Shown: positions 1 to 8,612 of the stretch, piece by piece
How positions within the stretch are numbered: position 1 is the first letter of the stretch
Layout: the number at the start of each line of letters is the position of its first letter
DNA from: Enterobacteriaceae bacterium UBA7338
GTDB lineage: Bacteria > Pseudomonadota > Gammaproteobacteria > Enterobacterales > Enterobacteriaceae
NCBI GenBank assembly: GCA_002480085.1
Contig: DKPJ01000011.1
Span: 681,008-745,007, forward strand
Reading direction: 5' to 3'
DNA length: 64,000 nucleotides
Notes under the pieces: generated by a model
What the model saw: the letters and a program-made list of their open reading frames with translations, nothing else
Told to the model about the DNA's origin: nothing
Databases searched by the model: none
Position numbers and translations under genes: made by a program

Positions 1-424
1 GCTGCCGCTGCCCCCCGGAGAGCTGGGAGGGCTTACGGGCGTGGGCAAACCCCAGCGCCACCCGCTCCAGCGCCTCATGGGCCTGGGCGTGACGCGTTTT
101 TTTGCCGATGCCTTTCACCATTAGCCCATAGGCAACGTTATCCAGAATCGACATGTGCGGAAAGAGCGCGTAGTCCTGAAAGACAGTATTGACGTCGCGC
201 TCCCACGGCGGCAGCGTGCTGGCCTCTTTGCCAAAGATGCGCACCGCGCCGCCCGAGAGCTGTTCGAAACCGGCGATCAGCCGCAGGCAGGTGGTTTTGC
301 CGGAGCCGGACGGCCCCAGCATGGAGAAAAACTCCCCGTCGTTAACGGCCAGGCTCACGCTATCCACCGCCCGAACGTCACCGTAGATCCGGGATACATC
401 ATCAAACTCAACGGCATAGGTCAT
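1..424 (-). CDS. ydcT: YdcT, ABC transporter ATPase (3' part outside window)
   Basis: ATP-binding subunit of a spermidine/putrescine-type ABC importer; it hydrolyses ATP at the cytoplasmic face to drive uptake of the ligand bound by YdcS. About 141 codons are present, starting at the ATG complementary to 422-424 and running out of the window. The Walker A motif GPSGSGKT and, near the edge, the signature LSGGQRQ are both readable; Walker B lies outside. It begins 16 bp after the ydcS stop, so the two genes form an operon as in the E. coli ydcSTUV-patD cluster. The identification rests on synteny with ydcS/ydcR as well as on sequence. Confidence 0.93.
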   Translation of the reverse strand, partial: MTYAVEFDDVSRIYGDVRAVDSVSLAVNDGEFFSMLGPSGSGKTTCLRLIAGFEQLSGGAVRIFGKEASTLPPWERDVNTVFQDYALFPHMSILDNVAYGLMVKGIGKKTRHAQAHEALERVALGFAHARKPSQLSGGQRQ

Positions 425-440
425 GCGTCACTCCTGACGA

Positions 441-1583
441 TCAGCGGCCGCCCATAATGGCGATGTAATCCTGGGTCCAGCGGCTGTAGGGCACGAATTT
501 GCCCCCCTCAGCAACCGGCGTTTTCCAGAAGGCAATCTTGTCAAAGAAGCCGTAGCCGTTGGTTTCGCAGCCCTTTTCGCCCAGCAGGGTACTGGCCTTA
601 CAGCCCTCCGCCACTACCGGCAACGATCCAAACCAGGCAGCCACGTCGCCCTGCACTTTCGGCGTCAGGGACCAGTCCAGCCATTTATAGGCGCAGTTGG
701 GGTGTTTCGCATCGGTGTGCAGCATGGTGGTATCCGCCCAGCCGGTTACCCCCTCCTTCGGAAAGACCGTAGCGACAGGCTGCCCCTCGGCTTTCAGGGC
801 GTTGGCCTGATAGGGCCAGGCGCTGGAGGCGACCACCCCCTCGTTTTTGAAATCGCTCATCTGCACGGTGGTGTCATGCCAGTAGCGGTGGATCAGCCCG
901 TGCTGCTCCCGCAGTACCTTCAACACCGCCTGATACTGCTCCTCGGTGAGCTGATAGGGATCGCTGATGCCCAGCTGCGGCTGGGTAGCCTTCACAAACA
1001 GCGCGGCATCGGCAATGTAGATCGGGCCGTCGTAGGCCTGCACGCGGCCCTGGTTGCTCTTGCCGTCCGGCAGGTTCTGCTTAACAAAGATAACCGCCCA
1101 GCTGTCCGGCGGCGTAGGGAAGGTTTTCGTATTGTACATCAGCAGGTTGGGTCCCCACTGATAGGGCGCGCCGTAGACTTTGCCGCCGACGTTAAACCAG
1201 TCGCCCTTCGCCACGCGCGGATCGACATTTTTCCAGTTAGGGATCAGGGCGGTATTGATGGGCTGGACGCGTTTGCCCATGATCAGCCGCAGGGAGGCGT
1301 CGCCGGAGGCGGTCACCAGGTCATAGCCGCCCTTTGCCATCAGGCTCACCATCTCGTCCGAGGTGGCGGCGGTCTTCACGTTCACCTGGCAGCCGGAGGC
1401 TTTTTCGAACTCGCTGACCCAGTCATACTGTTTATCGGTCTGGCCGCGCTCGATGTATCCCGGCCAGGCGATGATATCAAGACGCCCCTCTCCTTTACCG
1501 ACTTCCGTTGGCTCGGCTGCCTGCGCGGTGACGATAGTCATACCGAGCGCGTACAGCGTGCTGCGGGCAAATGTTTTACTCAT
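441..1583 (-). CDS. ydcS: YdcS, periplasmic binding protein of polyamine-type ABC transporter
   Basis: Extracytoplasmic solute-binding protein (380 aa; E. coli YdcS is 381 aa) of the PotD/PotF class. The N-terminus has a signal peptide ending near TAQAAEP, so the mature protein is periplasmic. The body has the spermidine/putrescine-binding fold, with sequence such as IIAWPGYIERG near the mature N-terminus and SRWTQDYIAIMGGR at the end. An AGGAG Shine-Dalgarno lies upstream of the ATG. It is followed by ydcT and preceded on the same strand by ydcR. In E. coli the cluster is tied to putrescine/GABA metabolism and YdcS has also been linked to polyhydroxybutyrate formation; the ligand here is inferred from the family only. 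Confidence 0.94.
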   Translation of the reverse strand: MSKTFARSTLYALGMTIVTAQAAEPTEVGKGEGRLDIIAWPGYIERGQTDKQYDWVSEFEKASGCQVNVKTAATSDEMVSLMAKGGYDLVTASGDASLRLIMGKRVQPINTALIPNWKNVDPRVAKGDWFNVGGKVYGAPYQWGPNLLMYNTKTFPTPPDSWAVIFVKQNLPDGKSNQGRVQAYDGPIYIADAALFVKATQPQLGISDPYQLTEEQYQAVLKVLREQHGLIHRYWHDTTVQMSDFKNEGVVASSAWPYQANALKAEGQPVATVFPKEGVTGWADTTMLHTDAKHPNCAYKWLDWSLTPKVQGDVAAWFGSLPVVAEGCKASTLLGEKGCETNGYGFFDKIAFWKTPVAEGGKFVPYSRWTQDYIAIMGGR

Positions 1584-1763
1584 AAGCCATTACTCCTGTC
1601 GCAATCAAATGTGCGGTAGCCGTGCCGTAAAAATATCTCCCACAGTAAAGGTAGACGGCGTGCTGCGGCCCCACATAGGGCGCAAAAGAAATTTGCTTAG
1701 GTTGTGACAGATGACGCACTCCGCCATCTTCTGGAGCAGAGACAACGAGTTAATACCGGTGCG

Positions 1764-3173
1764 TTACACCATCGCCTGGCGGATTAGCATCCCCAGCGTT
1801 TTAGCCGCCTGCTCCTCCCGCTCGCCCCACGCCCAGGAGGTGTTAAAGCGGAAGAACGGTGTCCAGACGTCTGAGGTAGAGAACATTTTTCCCGGCGCAA
1901 TGCTAATGTGATGTGCCAGCGCCTGCTCGCTCAGCAGCCCTGCATCCAGCGGGGCGGGCAGCTCAAGCCAGAGAAAGTAGCCGCTGTCGCTGGGGTGGAT
2001 CTTCACCTCAGTTGGAAGATGGCGCAGCAGCGCCTGTCTGGCCTGCTGCTTGCGCTCCGCCAGGGTGCGGCGCAGCCGACGCAGGTGGGCGTCGTAGCGT
2101 TTGGTGGAGAGATAATCCACCAGCGCCAGCTGCATCGGCGAGCTGGTTGAGAGGGTGCTCATCAGCTGCAGCTGTTGAATGCGGCGGGCGTGTTTCCCCG
2201 CAGCCACCCAGCCGATACGAAATCCGGCCACCAGGCACTTTGAGAACGACGAGCAGTGGAGGGTCATCTCCTGGGTATCCCACGCTTTGGCCGGGAGCGG
2301 CTTCTCACGGCCAAAGTAAAGCTCGCTGTAGACGTCGTCCTCAATCAGGGTGACGTTGTGCTCTGCCAGCAGGGCCACCAGCCGCGCCTTTTTCTCATTG
2401 CTCAGGGTGAAGCCCAGCGGGTTCTGGCTGTTGGTCATCAGCCAGCAGGCCTTCACCGGATAGTCGTTCAGCGCCTGGGCCAGGGCGTCGAGATCGATCC
2501 CCTCCTCAACGTCGGTGGCGACCGCCAGCGCCTTGAGCTTTAGCCGCTCCAGCGCCTGTAACGCGCCGTAAAAGCAGGGATTCTCGACGATCACCCAGTC
2601 TCCCGGCTCGGTCACCGCCTGCAGGCTGAGGTTGAGCGCCTCCAGCGCACCGGCGGTGATCACCACCTCATCGGGGGAGACGTTCATCCCCTGCTGGGCA
2701 TAGCGGCGGGCAATGGCATGGCGCAGATCGGCGTTGCCCGGCGGCAGGTTCTCAATCACGCTCATGGCGTTAGCGGTTTTGCTGACGTTGGCCAGGGAGC
2801 GGTTGAGCTGCTGAAGCGGGAAGAGGCGCGGATCGGGAAACGCCGAGCCAAAGGGCAGTACCGAGGCGTCGCAGCTCGCCTGCAATACCTCAAAGATGTA
2901 GGTATTAATGTCCACGGCCTCGTCCTGCATCACCTGGGCGGGGGGCATAGGCGGTTTGTGGGAGGGCGGCGACGCAACATAGTAGCCGGACTGCGGCCTG
3001 GCGATAATGCGGCCCTGGCTCTCCAGCAGCTGGTAGGCGTGGCTGACGGTCATAAAGCTGACGTGGCTGATGGTAACCTGCTCACGCAGCGACGGCAGCC
3101 GATCCCCGGGCTGCCAGACGCCAAGGTTGATCTGCTCAATAATCTGCTCCGCCAGCCGCTGATACTTTTTCAT
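1764..3173 (-). CDS. ydcR: YdcR, MocR/GntR-type regulator with aminotransferase domain
   Basis: PLP-binding transcription factor (469 aa; E. coli YdcR 468 aa). Residues 1-70 form a GntR winged helix-turn-helix (PGDRLPSLREQ, then SFMTVSHAYQLLESQGRI). The remainder is a class I aminotransferase-like domain with the PLP lysine in SFSKCLVAGFRIGWV and the preceding ENPCFYGAL region. MocR proteins use the aminotransferase domain to sense an amine or amino-acid ligand rather than for catalysis. The gene lies 180 bp upstream of ydcS on the same strand, as in E. coli, so it probably controls the ydcST... transport operon. It is divergent from cioA across a 177-bp intergenic region. Confidence 0.93.
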   Translation of the reverse strand: MKKYQRLAEQIIEQINLGVWQPGDRLPSLREQVTISHVSFMTVSHAYQLLESQGRIIARPQSGYYVASPPSHKPPMPPAQVMQDEAVDINTYIFEVLQASCDASVLPFGSAFPDPRLFPLQQLNRSLANVSKTANAMSVIENLPPGNADLRHAIARRYAQQGMNVSPDEVVITAGALEALNLSLQAVTEPGDWVIVENPCFYGALQALERLKLKALAVATDVEEGIDLDALAQALNDYPVKACWLMTNSQNPLGFTLSNEKKARLVALLAEHNVTLIEDDVYSELYFGREKPLPAKAWDTQEMTLHCSSFSKCLVAGFRIGWVAAGKHARRIQQLQLMSTLSTSSPMQLALVDYLSTKRYDAHLRRLRRTLAERKQQARQALLRHLPTEVKIHPSDSGYFLWLELPAPLDAGLLSEQALAHHISIAPGKMFSTSDVWTPFFRFNTSWAWGEREEQAAKTLGMLIRQAMV

Positions 3174-3350
3174 TACTCGATCCTGTTAACCCATCCTCTG
3201 CCCATTCTATAACAGAAACTGCTTTATGCCGTTAACGGTTTAGCGGAACGCAACTGTTATGCTTTTTCGTTCGCGTGCTGTTTCTGCCCGCATTCATTGA
3301 CATCACCTATACTTTTGCTGACATAACGTAAACTATGCGCGGAGTCCTGC

Positions 3351-4751
3351 ATGTTTGATCTAGACGCGTTTCATCTGGCGCGAATCCAGTTCGCCTTTAC
3401 CGTCTCATTCCATATTTTATTTCCTGCTATCACTATCGGGCTGGCCAGCTATTTGGCAGTGCTTGAGGCACTCTGGCTCAAGACGCAAAATCAGGTCTGG
3501 CGAACGCTCTACCTCTTCTGGGTGAAAATTTTCGCCGTTAACTTTGGGATGGGCGTCGTCTCGGGGCTGGTAATGGCCTATCAGTTCGGGACCAACTGGA
3601 GCGGTTTCTCCCAGTTTGCCGGGAGTATAACCGGGCCGCTGCTCACCTATGAGGTGCTGACGGCCTTCTTCCTCGAGGCCGGCTTCCTTGGCGTGATGCT
3701 CTTCGGCTGGAATAAGGTCGGCCCCGGCCTGCACTTTTTCTCAACCTGCATGGTGGCCCTCGGTACGCTGATGTCCACCTTCTGGATCCTGGCTTCCAAC
3801 AGCTGGATGCATACCCCGCAGGGGCATGAGATTGTCAACGGCCAGGTGATCCCCGTTGACTGGTTCAAAGTCATCTTTAACCCGTCATTCCCCTATCGCC
3901 TGATCCATATGTCGATCGCGGCCTTCCTGAGCAGCGCGCTGTTTGTCGGTGCCTCCGGTGCCTGGCATCTTCTCAAAGGTAACAATACCCCCGCCATCCG
4001 CAAGATGTTCTCAATGGCATTGTGGATGGCGCTGGTGGTGGCTCCGATCCAGGCCGTTGTGGGTGATATGCATGGCCTGAACACCCTGGAGCATCAGCCA
4101 GCGAAGATTGCCGCCATCGAAGGTCACTGGGAGAACCCGCCCGGCGAACCGACCCCGCTGCTGCTGTTTGGCTGGCCGGATATGGAGCAGGAGCGCACCC
4201 GCTACGGGCTGGAGATCCCGGCGCTGGGCAGCCTGATCCTGACCCATAGCCTGGATAAGCAGGTTCCGGCGCTCAAGTCGTTCCCGAAAGAGGATCGCCC
4301 CAACTCCACCATTGTCTTCTGGTCGTTCCGCCTGATGGTGGCGATGGGCCTGCTGATGCTGCTGCTGGGCGTAGTCGGACTGTGGCTGCGTTATAAGGGG
4401 CGGCTCTATACCTCGCGCCCGTTCCACCACTTTGCCCTGTGGATGGGACCGGCCGGACTGGTTGCCCTGCTGGCGGGCTGGGTAACCACCGAGGTGGGCC
4501 GCCAGCCGTGGGTGGTGTATGGCCAGCTGCGAACGATTGATGCCGTCTCGCAGCACAGCACGCTCCAGATGAGCCTCACCCTGCTGGGATTCTTTGTGGT
4601 CTACTCCGCCGTCTTTGGCGTGGGGTATGTCTATATTGGCCGGCTGATCAAGCACGGTCCGCAGCCTGAAGATCGTCACCCGACGGAGGGCCGCCCGGCG
4701 CGTCCGCTCTCTGCGGCCGGTGAGTCGTTAGAGACAGAGGAGAACAAGTAA
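3351..4751 (+). CDS. cioA: Cytochrome bd-type ubiquinol oxidase subunit I (CioA type)
   Basis: Integral membrane subunit of a bd-type terminal oxidase that oxidises quinol and reduces O2 to water. At 466 aa it is shorter than CydA (522) or AppC (514), because the Q-loop is the short form found in cyanide-insensitive oxidases (CioA). Visible landmarks are His21 in SFHILFP (haem b595/d ligand), His in RLIHMSIAAF (b558 ligand), the QPAKIAAIEG segment carrying the quinol-site Lys and Glu, and GRQPWVV. The stop codon shares bases with the cioB start (TAATG), so translation is coupled. In E. coli ydcR is not next to an oxidase, so this is an insertion relative to E. coli. Confidence 0.93.
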   Translation: MFDLDAFHLARIQFAFTVSFHILFPAITIGLASYLAVLEALWLKTQNQVWRTLYLFWVKIFAVNFGMGVVSGLVMAYQFGTNWSGFSQFAGSITGPLLTYEVLTAFFLEAGFLGVMLFGWNKVGPGLHFFSTCMVALGTLMSTFWILASNSWMHTPQGHEIVNGQVIPVDWFKVIFNPSFPYRLIHMSIAAFLSSALFVGASGAWHLLKGNNTPAIRKMFSMALWMALVVAPIQAVVGDMHGLNTLEHQPAKIAAIEGHWENPPGEPTPLLLFGWPDMEQERTRYGLEIPALGSLILTHSLDKQVPALKSFPKEDRPNSTIVFWSFRLMVAMGLLMLLLGVVGLWLRYKGRLYTSRPFHHFALWMGPAGLVALLAGWVTTEVGRQPWVVYGQLRTIDAVSQHSTLQMSLTLLGFFVVYSAVFGVGYVYIGRLIKHGPQPEDRHPTEGRPARPLSAAGESLETEENK

Positions 4752-5761
4752 TGGGTATCGATCTGTCAGTTATCTGGTTTGTGATAATCGTCTTTGCCAC
4801 GCTGATGTATATCGTGATGGACGGCTTCGATCTGGGGATCGGTATTCTGTTTCCCCTCATTCGCAACGGTGAAGATCGTGATGTGATGGTCAACAGCGTC
4901 GCACCGGTCTGGGATGGCAACGAAACCTGGCTGGTGATGGGTGGCGCAGGGCTGTTTGGCGCCTTTCCGCTGGCCTACGCGGTGATTGCCGATGCGTTGA
5001 CAATACCATTAACGATTATGCTGGCGGGCCTGATCTTTCGTGGAGTCGCGTTTGAGTTTCGCTTCAAAGCGACGCCCGCCCACCGGCCATTCTGGGATAA
5101 GTCGTTTATCTTCGGCTCCATTGTCGCCACCTTTGCCCAGGGCGTAGTGGTCGGCGCGGTGCTGAACGGCTTTGAGGTGACCGATCGCCGCTTTAGCGGC
5201 GGCGCGCTTGACTGGCTCACGGCGTTTAACCTCTTCTGCGGCTTAGGGCTGACCATCGCCTACGCCCTGCTCGGTGCAACCTGGATGGTCATGAAGAGCG
5301 GCGGCCCGCTACAGGAGAAGATGCGACACAGCGCGAAACAGCTGCTGCTGGCGCTGCTGGTGACCATAGGCGTGATCAGCCTCTGGACGCCGCTGACGCA
5401 CCAGGGGATCGCCGATCGCTGGTTCAGCATGCCGAACCTCTTCTTCTTCCTGCCGGTGCCGCTGCTGGTGCTCCTGTTCAGTTTCTGGCAGTGGCGCAGC
5501 CTGAGTAACCATGCCCATCACACCTTGCCGTTCGTGCTTACTCTGGGGCTGGTGTTCCTTGGCTTTAGCGGTCTCGGGATCAGCATCTGGCCGAATATCA
5601 TTCCGCCCAGCATCTCTTTGTGGGATGCCGCTTCCCCGCCGCAAAGCCAGGGCTTTATGCTGGTGGGTGCGCTGCTGATTATTCCGCTGATTCTGGTCTA
5701 TACCGCGTGGAGCTACTACGTATTCCGCGGCAAAGTTCAGCCTGGGGAGGGATATCACTAA
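4751..5761 (+). CDS. cioB: Cytochrome bd-type ubiquinol oxidase subunit II (CioB type)
   Basis: Second subunit of the bd-type oxidase (336 aa), a multi-pass inner-membrane protein that stabilises the haem-bearing subunit. The N-terminal segment contains MDGFDLGIGILFP, and further on APVWDGNETWLVMGG, both diagnostic of CydB family members. Eight or so hydrophobic segments are evident. It is translationally coupled at both ends: its ATG overlaps the cioA stop and its TAA overlaps the ATG of the following DUF2474 gene. Confidence 0.94.
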   Translation: MGIDLSVIWFVIIVFATLMYIVMDGFDLGIGILFPLIRNGEDRDVMVNSVAPVWDGNETWLVMGGAGLFGAFPLAYAVIADALTIPLTIMLAGLIFRGVAFEFRFKATPAHRPFWDKSFIFGSIVATFAQGVVVGAVLNGFEVTDRRFSGGALDWLTAFNLFCGLGLTIAYALLGATWMVMKSGGPLQEKMRHSAKQLLLALLVTIGVISLWTPLTHQGIADRWFSMPNLFFFLPVPLLVLLFSFWQWRSLSNHAHHTLPFVLTLGLVFLGFSGLGISIWPNIIPPSISLWDAASPPQSQGFMLVGALLIIPLILVYTAWSYYVFRGKVQPGEGYH

Positions 5762-5892
5762 TGGCGGCACCGCGTTTTGCAAAGCGTCTGTTCTGGCTGA
5801 TTGCTATCTGGGTCGCCAGCGTACTGGCCCTTACCGCAGTCAGCATGGCGTTTCGCCTGCTGATGTCGGCGGCGGGATTTAAATCACATTAA
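5761..5892 (+). CDS. DUF2474 small membrane protein of the bd oxidase operon
   Basis: A 43-residue protein beginning MAAPRFAKRLFWLIAIW and ending GFKSH. It has a basic N-terminus and one hydrophobic helix (about residues 10-37). Its ATG overlaps the cioB stop codon (TAATG). Proteins of this family (DUF2474) are encoded directly after cioAB-type genes, in the way CydX follows cydAB, so it is probably a small accessory subunit of the oxidase. The precise role is inference from size, topology and position. A strong hairpin follows immediately, so it closes the operon. Confidence 0.82.
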   Translation: MAAPRFAKRLFWLIAIWVASVLALTAVSMAFRLLMSAAGFKSH

Positions 5893-5900
5893 CGTTCTTT

Positions 5901-5928
5901 CGGCTAAGGGGTCCCCCTTAGCCGTTTC
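5901..5928 (+). terminator. Rho-independent terminator of cioAB operon
   Basis: Perfect 11-bp inverted repeat (CGGCTAAGGGG at 5901-5911 against its complement at 5914-5924), starting 8 bp after the last stop codon and followed by TTTCCT. The formal 2-nt loop would open by one or two pairs in RNA. Confidence 0.75.
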
Positions 5929-6048
5929 CTCTCCAAATGTGCTTAGCGCAAATCGATTGCCGTTTTTCTTCGTTCCCCTCCCGCAAAAGCTGCGTTTTTA
6001 TAACCGCATAAAGCAGTTAATAACGACAGACAATAAGGGACATTCACT

Positions 6049-7665
6049 ATGCAGGTTACTACTCTCGCGCGCGGCGCTGCGCTCACGTTTGCTATCAGTT
6101 TTGCCCTGAACGCGCAGGCTGCGCCAGTTAAGGGCGGCACCCTGGTCTATCTGGAGCAGCAGGCGCATACCAATCTCTACCCACCGGCAGGCGGCTTCTA
6201 CCCGAACGGCGGCATCCTCAACCAGATCACCGATAAGCTAACCTGGCAAAATCCGGAAACACTGGAGATTGAGCCGTGGATCGCCAAATCCTGGCGCAGC
6301 AACGCCGATAAAACCGAGTATACCTTCACCCTGCGTCCGGGAGTCACCTTCTCAGACGGTACGCCGCTCGACGCCAACGCGGTGGCGAAGAACTTTGATA
6401 CCTACGGACTGGGCAATAAGGCGCTGCGCCAGCCGGTCTCGGAGGTGATCAACAACTATGACCATAGCGAAGTGGTCGATCCCCTGACGGTAAAATTCTA
6501 CTTTAAGAAACCGTCGCCGGGCTTCCTGCAAGGCACCTCGGCGATTGGTTCCGGGCTGGTCTCGCTGGCTACCCTCGGGCGCAGCTTTGATCAGCTCGGC
6601 GATGCACGCAATATCATTGGCTCTGGCCCCTTCGTGGTTGAGAGCGAAACCCTGGGCCGGGAGCTAAACCTGGTGGCGCGGAAAGATTATCAGTGGGGGC
6701 CGAAAAACAGTCCTCAACAAGGCCCGGCGAATCTCGACGGCATCAAGATTCTGGTGACCCCGGAGGATAGCGTGCGCATTGGTGCCCTGCTGGCGGGCCA
6801 GGCGGACGTGATCCGCCAGGTGCAGGCCTATGATGAAAAACAGGCCAGCGACCAGCACTTCCCGATCTATGCCGCGCCGACGCGCGGGGTGAATGACAGC
6901 ATCGCCTTCCGGCCTGCCAATCCGCTGGTAGCGGACGTTAAGGTCCGCCAGGCCCTGCTCCACGCCACCAACGCGAAGCAGATCGTCGATACCCTCTTCT
7001 CGCCAAACTATCCGGTTGCCACCTCGGTGGTGGCGAAAACCGCCCCTGGCTACGTCGATCTGAGCGATAAGCTGGCCTTCGATCCGGCGCTGGCAAACCG
7101 CCTGCTGGATGAGGCAGGCTGGAAAAAAGCGGGCAACGGCGTGCGTGAAAAAGAGGGGCAGCCGCTGAGCCTGACCGTCTATGAGTCGCTGCCGCAGCCG
7201 CAAAACAAAGAGGTATTACAGCTGGTAGCGCAGCAGTGGAAGCAGGTCGGCGTGCAGCTAAACGTCCGGGCGGGAGATGCTGGCAGTAAGGTGCAGGACA
7301 GCCTCGACCCGGCGAAAACGCCGGTTAACGTTGTCGAGGTGGGCCGCGCCGATCCGGACGTGATCAAGAGCCAGTTCCACCCGCTCAACCGCGACGGACT
7401 GCTGCAAAAAGGCGGCCTGAGCCAGAAAACCGACTTCAGCGACGCGAAGCTCAACGCCCTGCTGGAGTCCATCTCATCCGAAGTTGACGGGCCAAAGCGG
7501 CTGGCGGTAGCGGGTGATACGCAGCGCTACCTGATTGAGAACGCCTATGTCATTCCTGTCTTTGAGGAGCCGCAGGTGTTCGCCGGAGCGCCCTGGCTGA
7601 AGGGGTTGAGCTTCGAAGCCGTAGGCCGCCCGGCCTTCTACGGCGCATGGCTGGAGAAACACTGA
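6049..7665 (+). CDS. Family 5 substrate-binding protein (KPN_01854-type)
   Basis: Periplasmic binding protein of a peptide/nickel/opine-type ABC importer (538 aa). The signal peptide runs to about residue 25 (ALNAQAA). The family-5 hallmarks are present: the early GGTLVYLEQQ stretch, EPWIAKSWRSNADKTEYTFTLR, and VKVRQALLHATNAKQIV. It resembles the group known from Klebsiella as the KPN_01854 family, which always travels with the permease, ATPase, luciferase-like and CMD genes found next to it here. AAGGGA lies upstream of the ATG. The stop TGA overlaps the ATG of the first permease. The ligand is unknown. Confidence 0.88.
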   Translation: MQVTTLARGAALTFAISFALNAQAAPVKGGTLVYLEQQAHTNLYPPAGGFYPNGGILNQITDKLTWQNPETLEIEPWIAKSWRSNADKTEYTFTLRPGVTFSDGTPLDANAVAKNFDTYGLGNKALRQPVSEVINNYDHSEVVDPLTVKFYFKKPSPGFLQGTSAIGSGLVSLATLGRSFDQLGDARNIIGSGPFVVESETLGRELNLVARKDYQWGPKNSPQQGPANLDGIKILVTPEDSVRIGALLAGQADVIRQVQAYDEKQASDQHFPIYAAPTRGVNDSIAFRPANPLVADVKVRQALLHATNAKQIVDTLFSPNYPVATSVVAKTAPGYVDLSDKLAFDPALANRLLDEAGWKKAGNGVREKEGQPLSLTVYESLPQPQNKEVLQLVAQQWKQVGVQLNVRAGDAGSKVQDSLDPAKTPVNVVEVGRADPDVIKSQFHPLNRDGLLQKGGLSQKTDFSDAKLNALLESISSEVDGPKRLAVAGDTQRYLIENAYVIPVFEEPQVFAGAPWLKGLSFEAVGRPAFYGAWLEKH

Positions 7666-8612
7666 TGCTGACACGCTATCTTGCAGGCCGCATTGCCCAG
7701 GCCGTGCTGGTGCTGTGGGCGAGCTTTACGGTGTCGTTTATTCTGCTCCAGCTGCTGCCGGGTGACGCGATCGCCATTAAGTTTCAGAACCCGGAGCTGG
7801 GGCTGAGCGCGGCGCAGATTGAGGAGATGCGGGTGGCCTACGGCGCAGGCGCACCGCTGTGGCAGCAGTACGTCACGACCCTGGGCAACGTCCTGCAGGG
7901 TGATTTTGGCTACTCGGTACAGGCGGGCGTATCCGTCAGCGCCCTGCTGGCCGATAACCTGCCGGCCACGCTGCGCCTGGCCGGGCTGGGTTTCGCCCTG
8001 GCGCTGGTGCTGGCCTTTGCCCTGGCCGCCCTCTCGTCGCTGCACGGCTTTCGTGCGCTGCGGCGGCTGTTTGCCAGCCTGCCGTCGCTGTTTATTGCTG
8101 TTCCCACCTTCTGGCTGGGGATCGCCCTGATCCAGCTCTTCTCCTTCCAGCTGCATCTGGTACCGGTAATCAACCCCGGCTTCTGGCAAGGGCTGATCCT
8201 GCCGGTGGTCACCCTTGCCGTGCCGATTAGCGCCCCGCTGGCCCAGTTGCTGATCCGCAATATCGATACCGTGCTGCATAAGCCTTTTGTAACCGTTGCC
8301 CGCGCAAAGGGAGCCAGCCATACCGGCGTACTGTGGCGTCACGTGACGCGCAATGCATTTTTGCCAGTGCTGACGATGGCGGGGCTGCTGCTGGGCGAGC
8401 TGGTCGCCGGGGCGCTGATCACCGAAACCGTATTTGGCCTGAGTGGTCTGGGGCAGCTTACCCAGCAGGCGGTCAATAATCAGGATCTGGCGGTGCTGCA
8501 GGCTATCGTGCTGATTGCCGCGCTGGGCTTTGTCATCGTCAATCTGGTGGTCGATCTGCTCTATCCGCTGCTGGATCCCCGCCTGTCGCTCACCGCAGGA
8601 GCTACCTCATGA
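7665..8612 (+). CDS. ABC transporter permease 1 (DppB/OppB type)
   Basis: Inner-membrane permease (315 aa). The ATG at 7665 overlaps the TGA of the binding-protein gene, and fits the DppB-type N-terminus MLTRYLAGRIAQAVLVLW; an in-frame upstream ATG at 7647 would lie inside the previous gene. Six hydrophobic segments are visible, and the EAA-type cytoplasmic loop that contacts the ATPase reads VARAKGASHTGVLWRHVTRN. It forms the channel with the following permease. Confidence 0.9.
   Translation: MLTRYLAGRIAQAVLVLWASFTVSFILLQLLPGDAIAIKFQNPELGLSAAQIEEMRVAYGAGAPLWQQYVTTLGNVLQGDFGYSVQAGVSVSALLADNLPATLRLAGLGFALALVLAFALAALSSLHGFRALRRLFASLPSLFIAVPTFWLGIALIQLFSFQLHLVPVINPGFWQGLILPVVTLAVPISAPLAQLLIRNIDTVLHKPFVTVARAKGASHTGVLWRHVTRNAFLPVLTMAGLLLGELVAGALITETVFGLSGLGQLTQQAVNNQDLAVLQAIVLIAALGFVIVNLVVDLLYPLLDPRLSLTAGATS

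Noticed and set aside
702..1619. Long open frame opposite ydcS
   Set aside because: It has the basic, Gly/His/Arg-rich composition of an antisense frame in a GC-rich gene; the ydcS reading is a known protein.
3297..3327. TTGACA with CATAAC as cioAB promoter
   Set aside because: The spacer would be 19 bp and the -10 is poor; TATACT at 3308 has no -35. The promoter is probably in this region but cannot be fixed.
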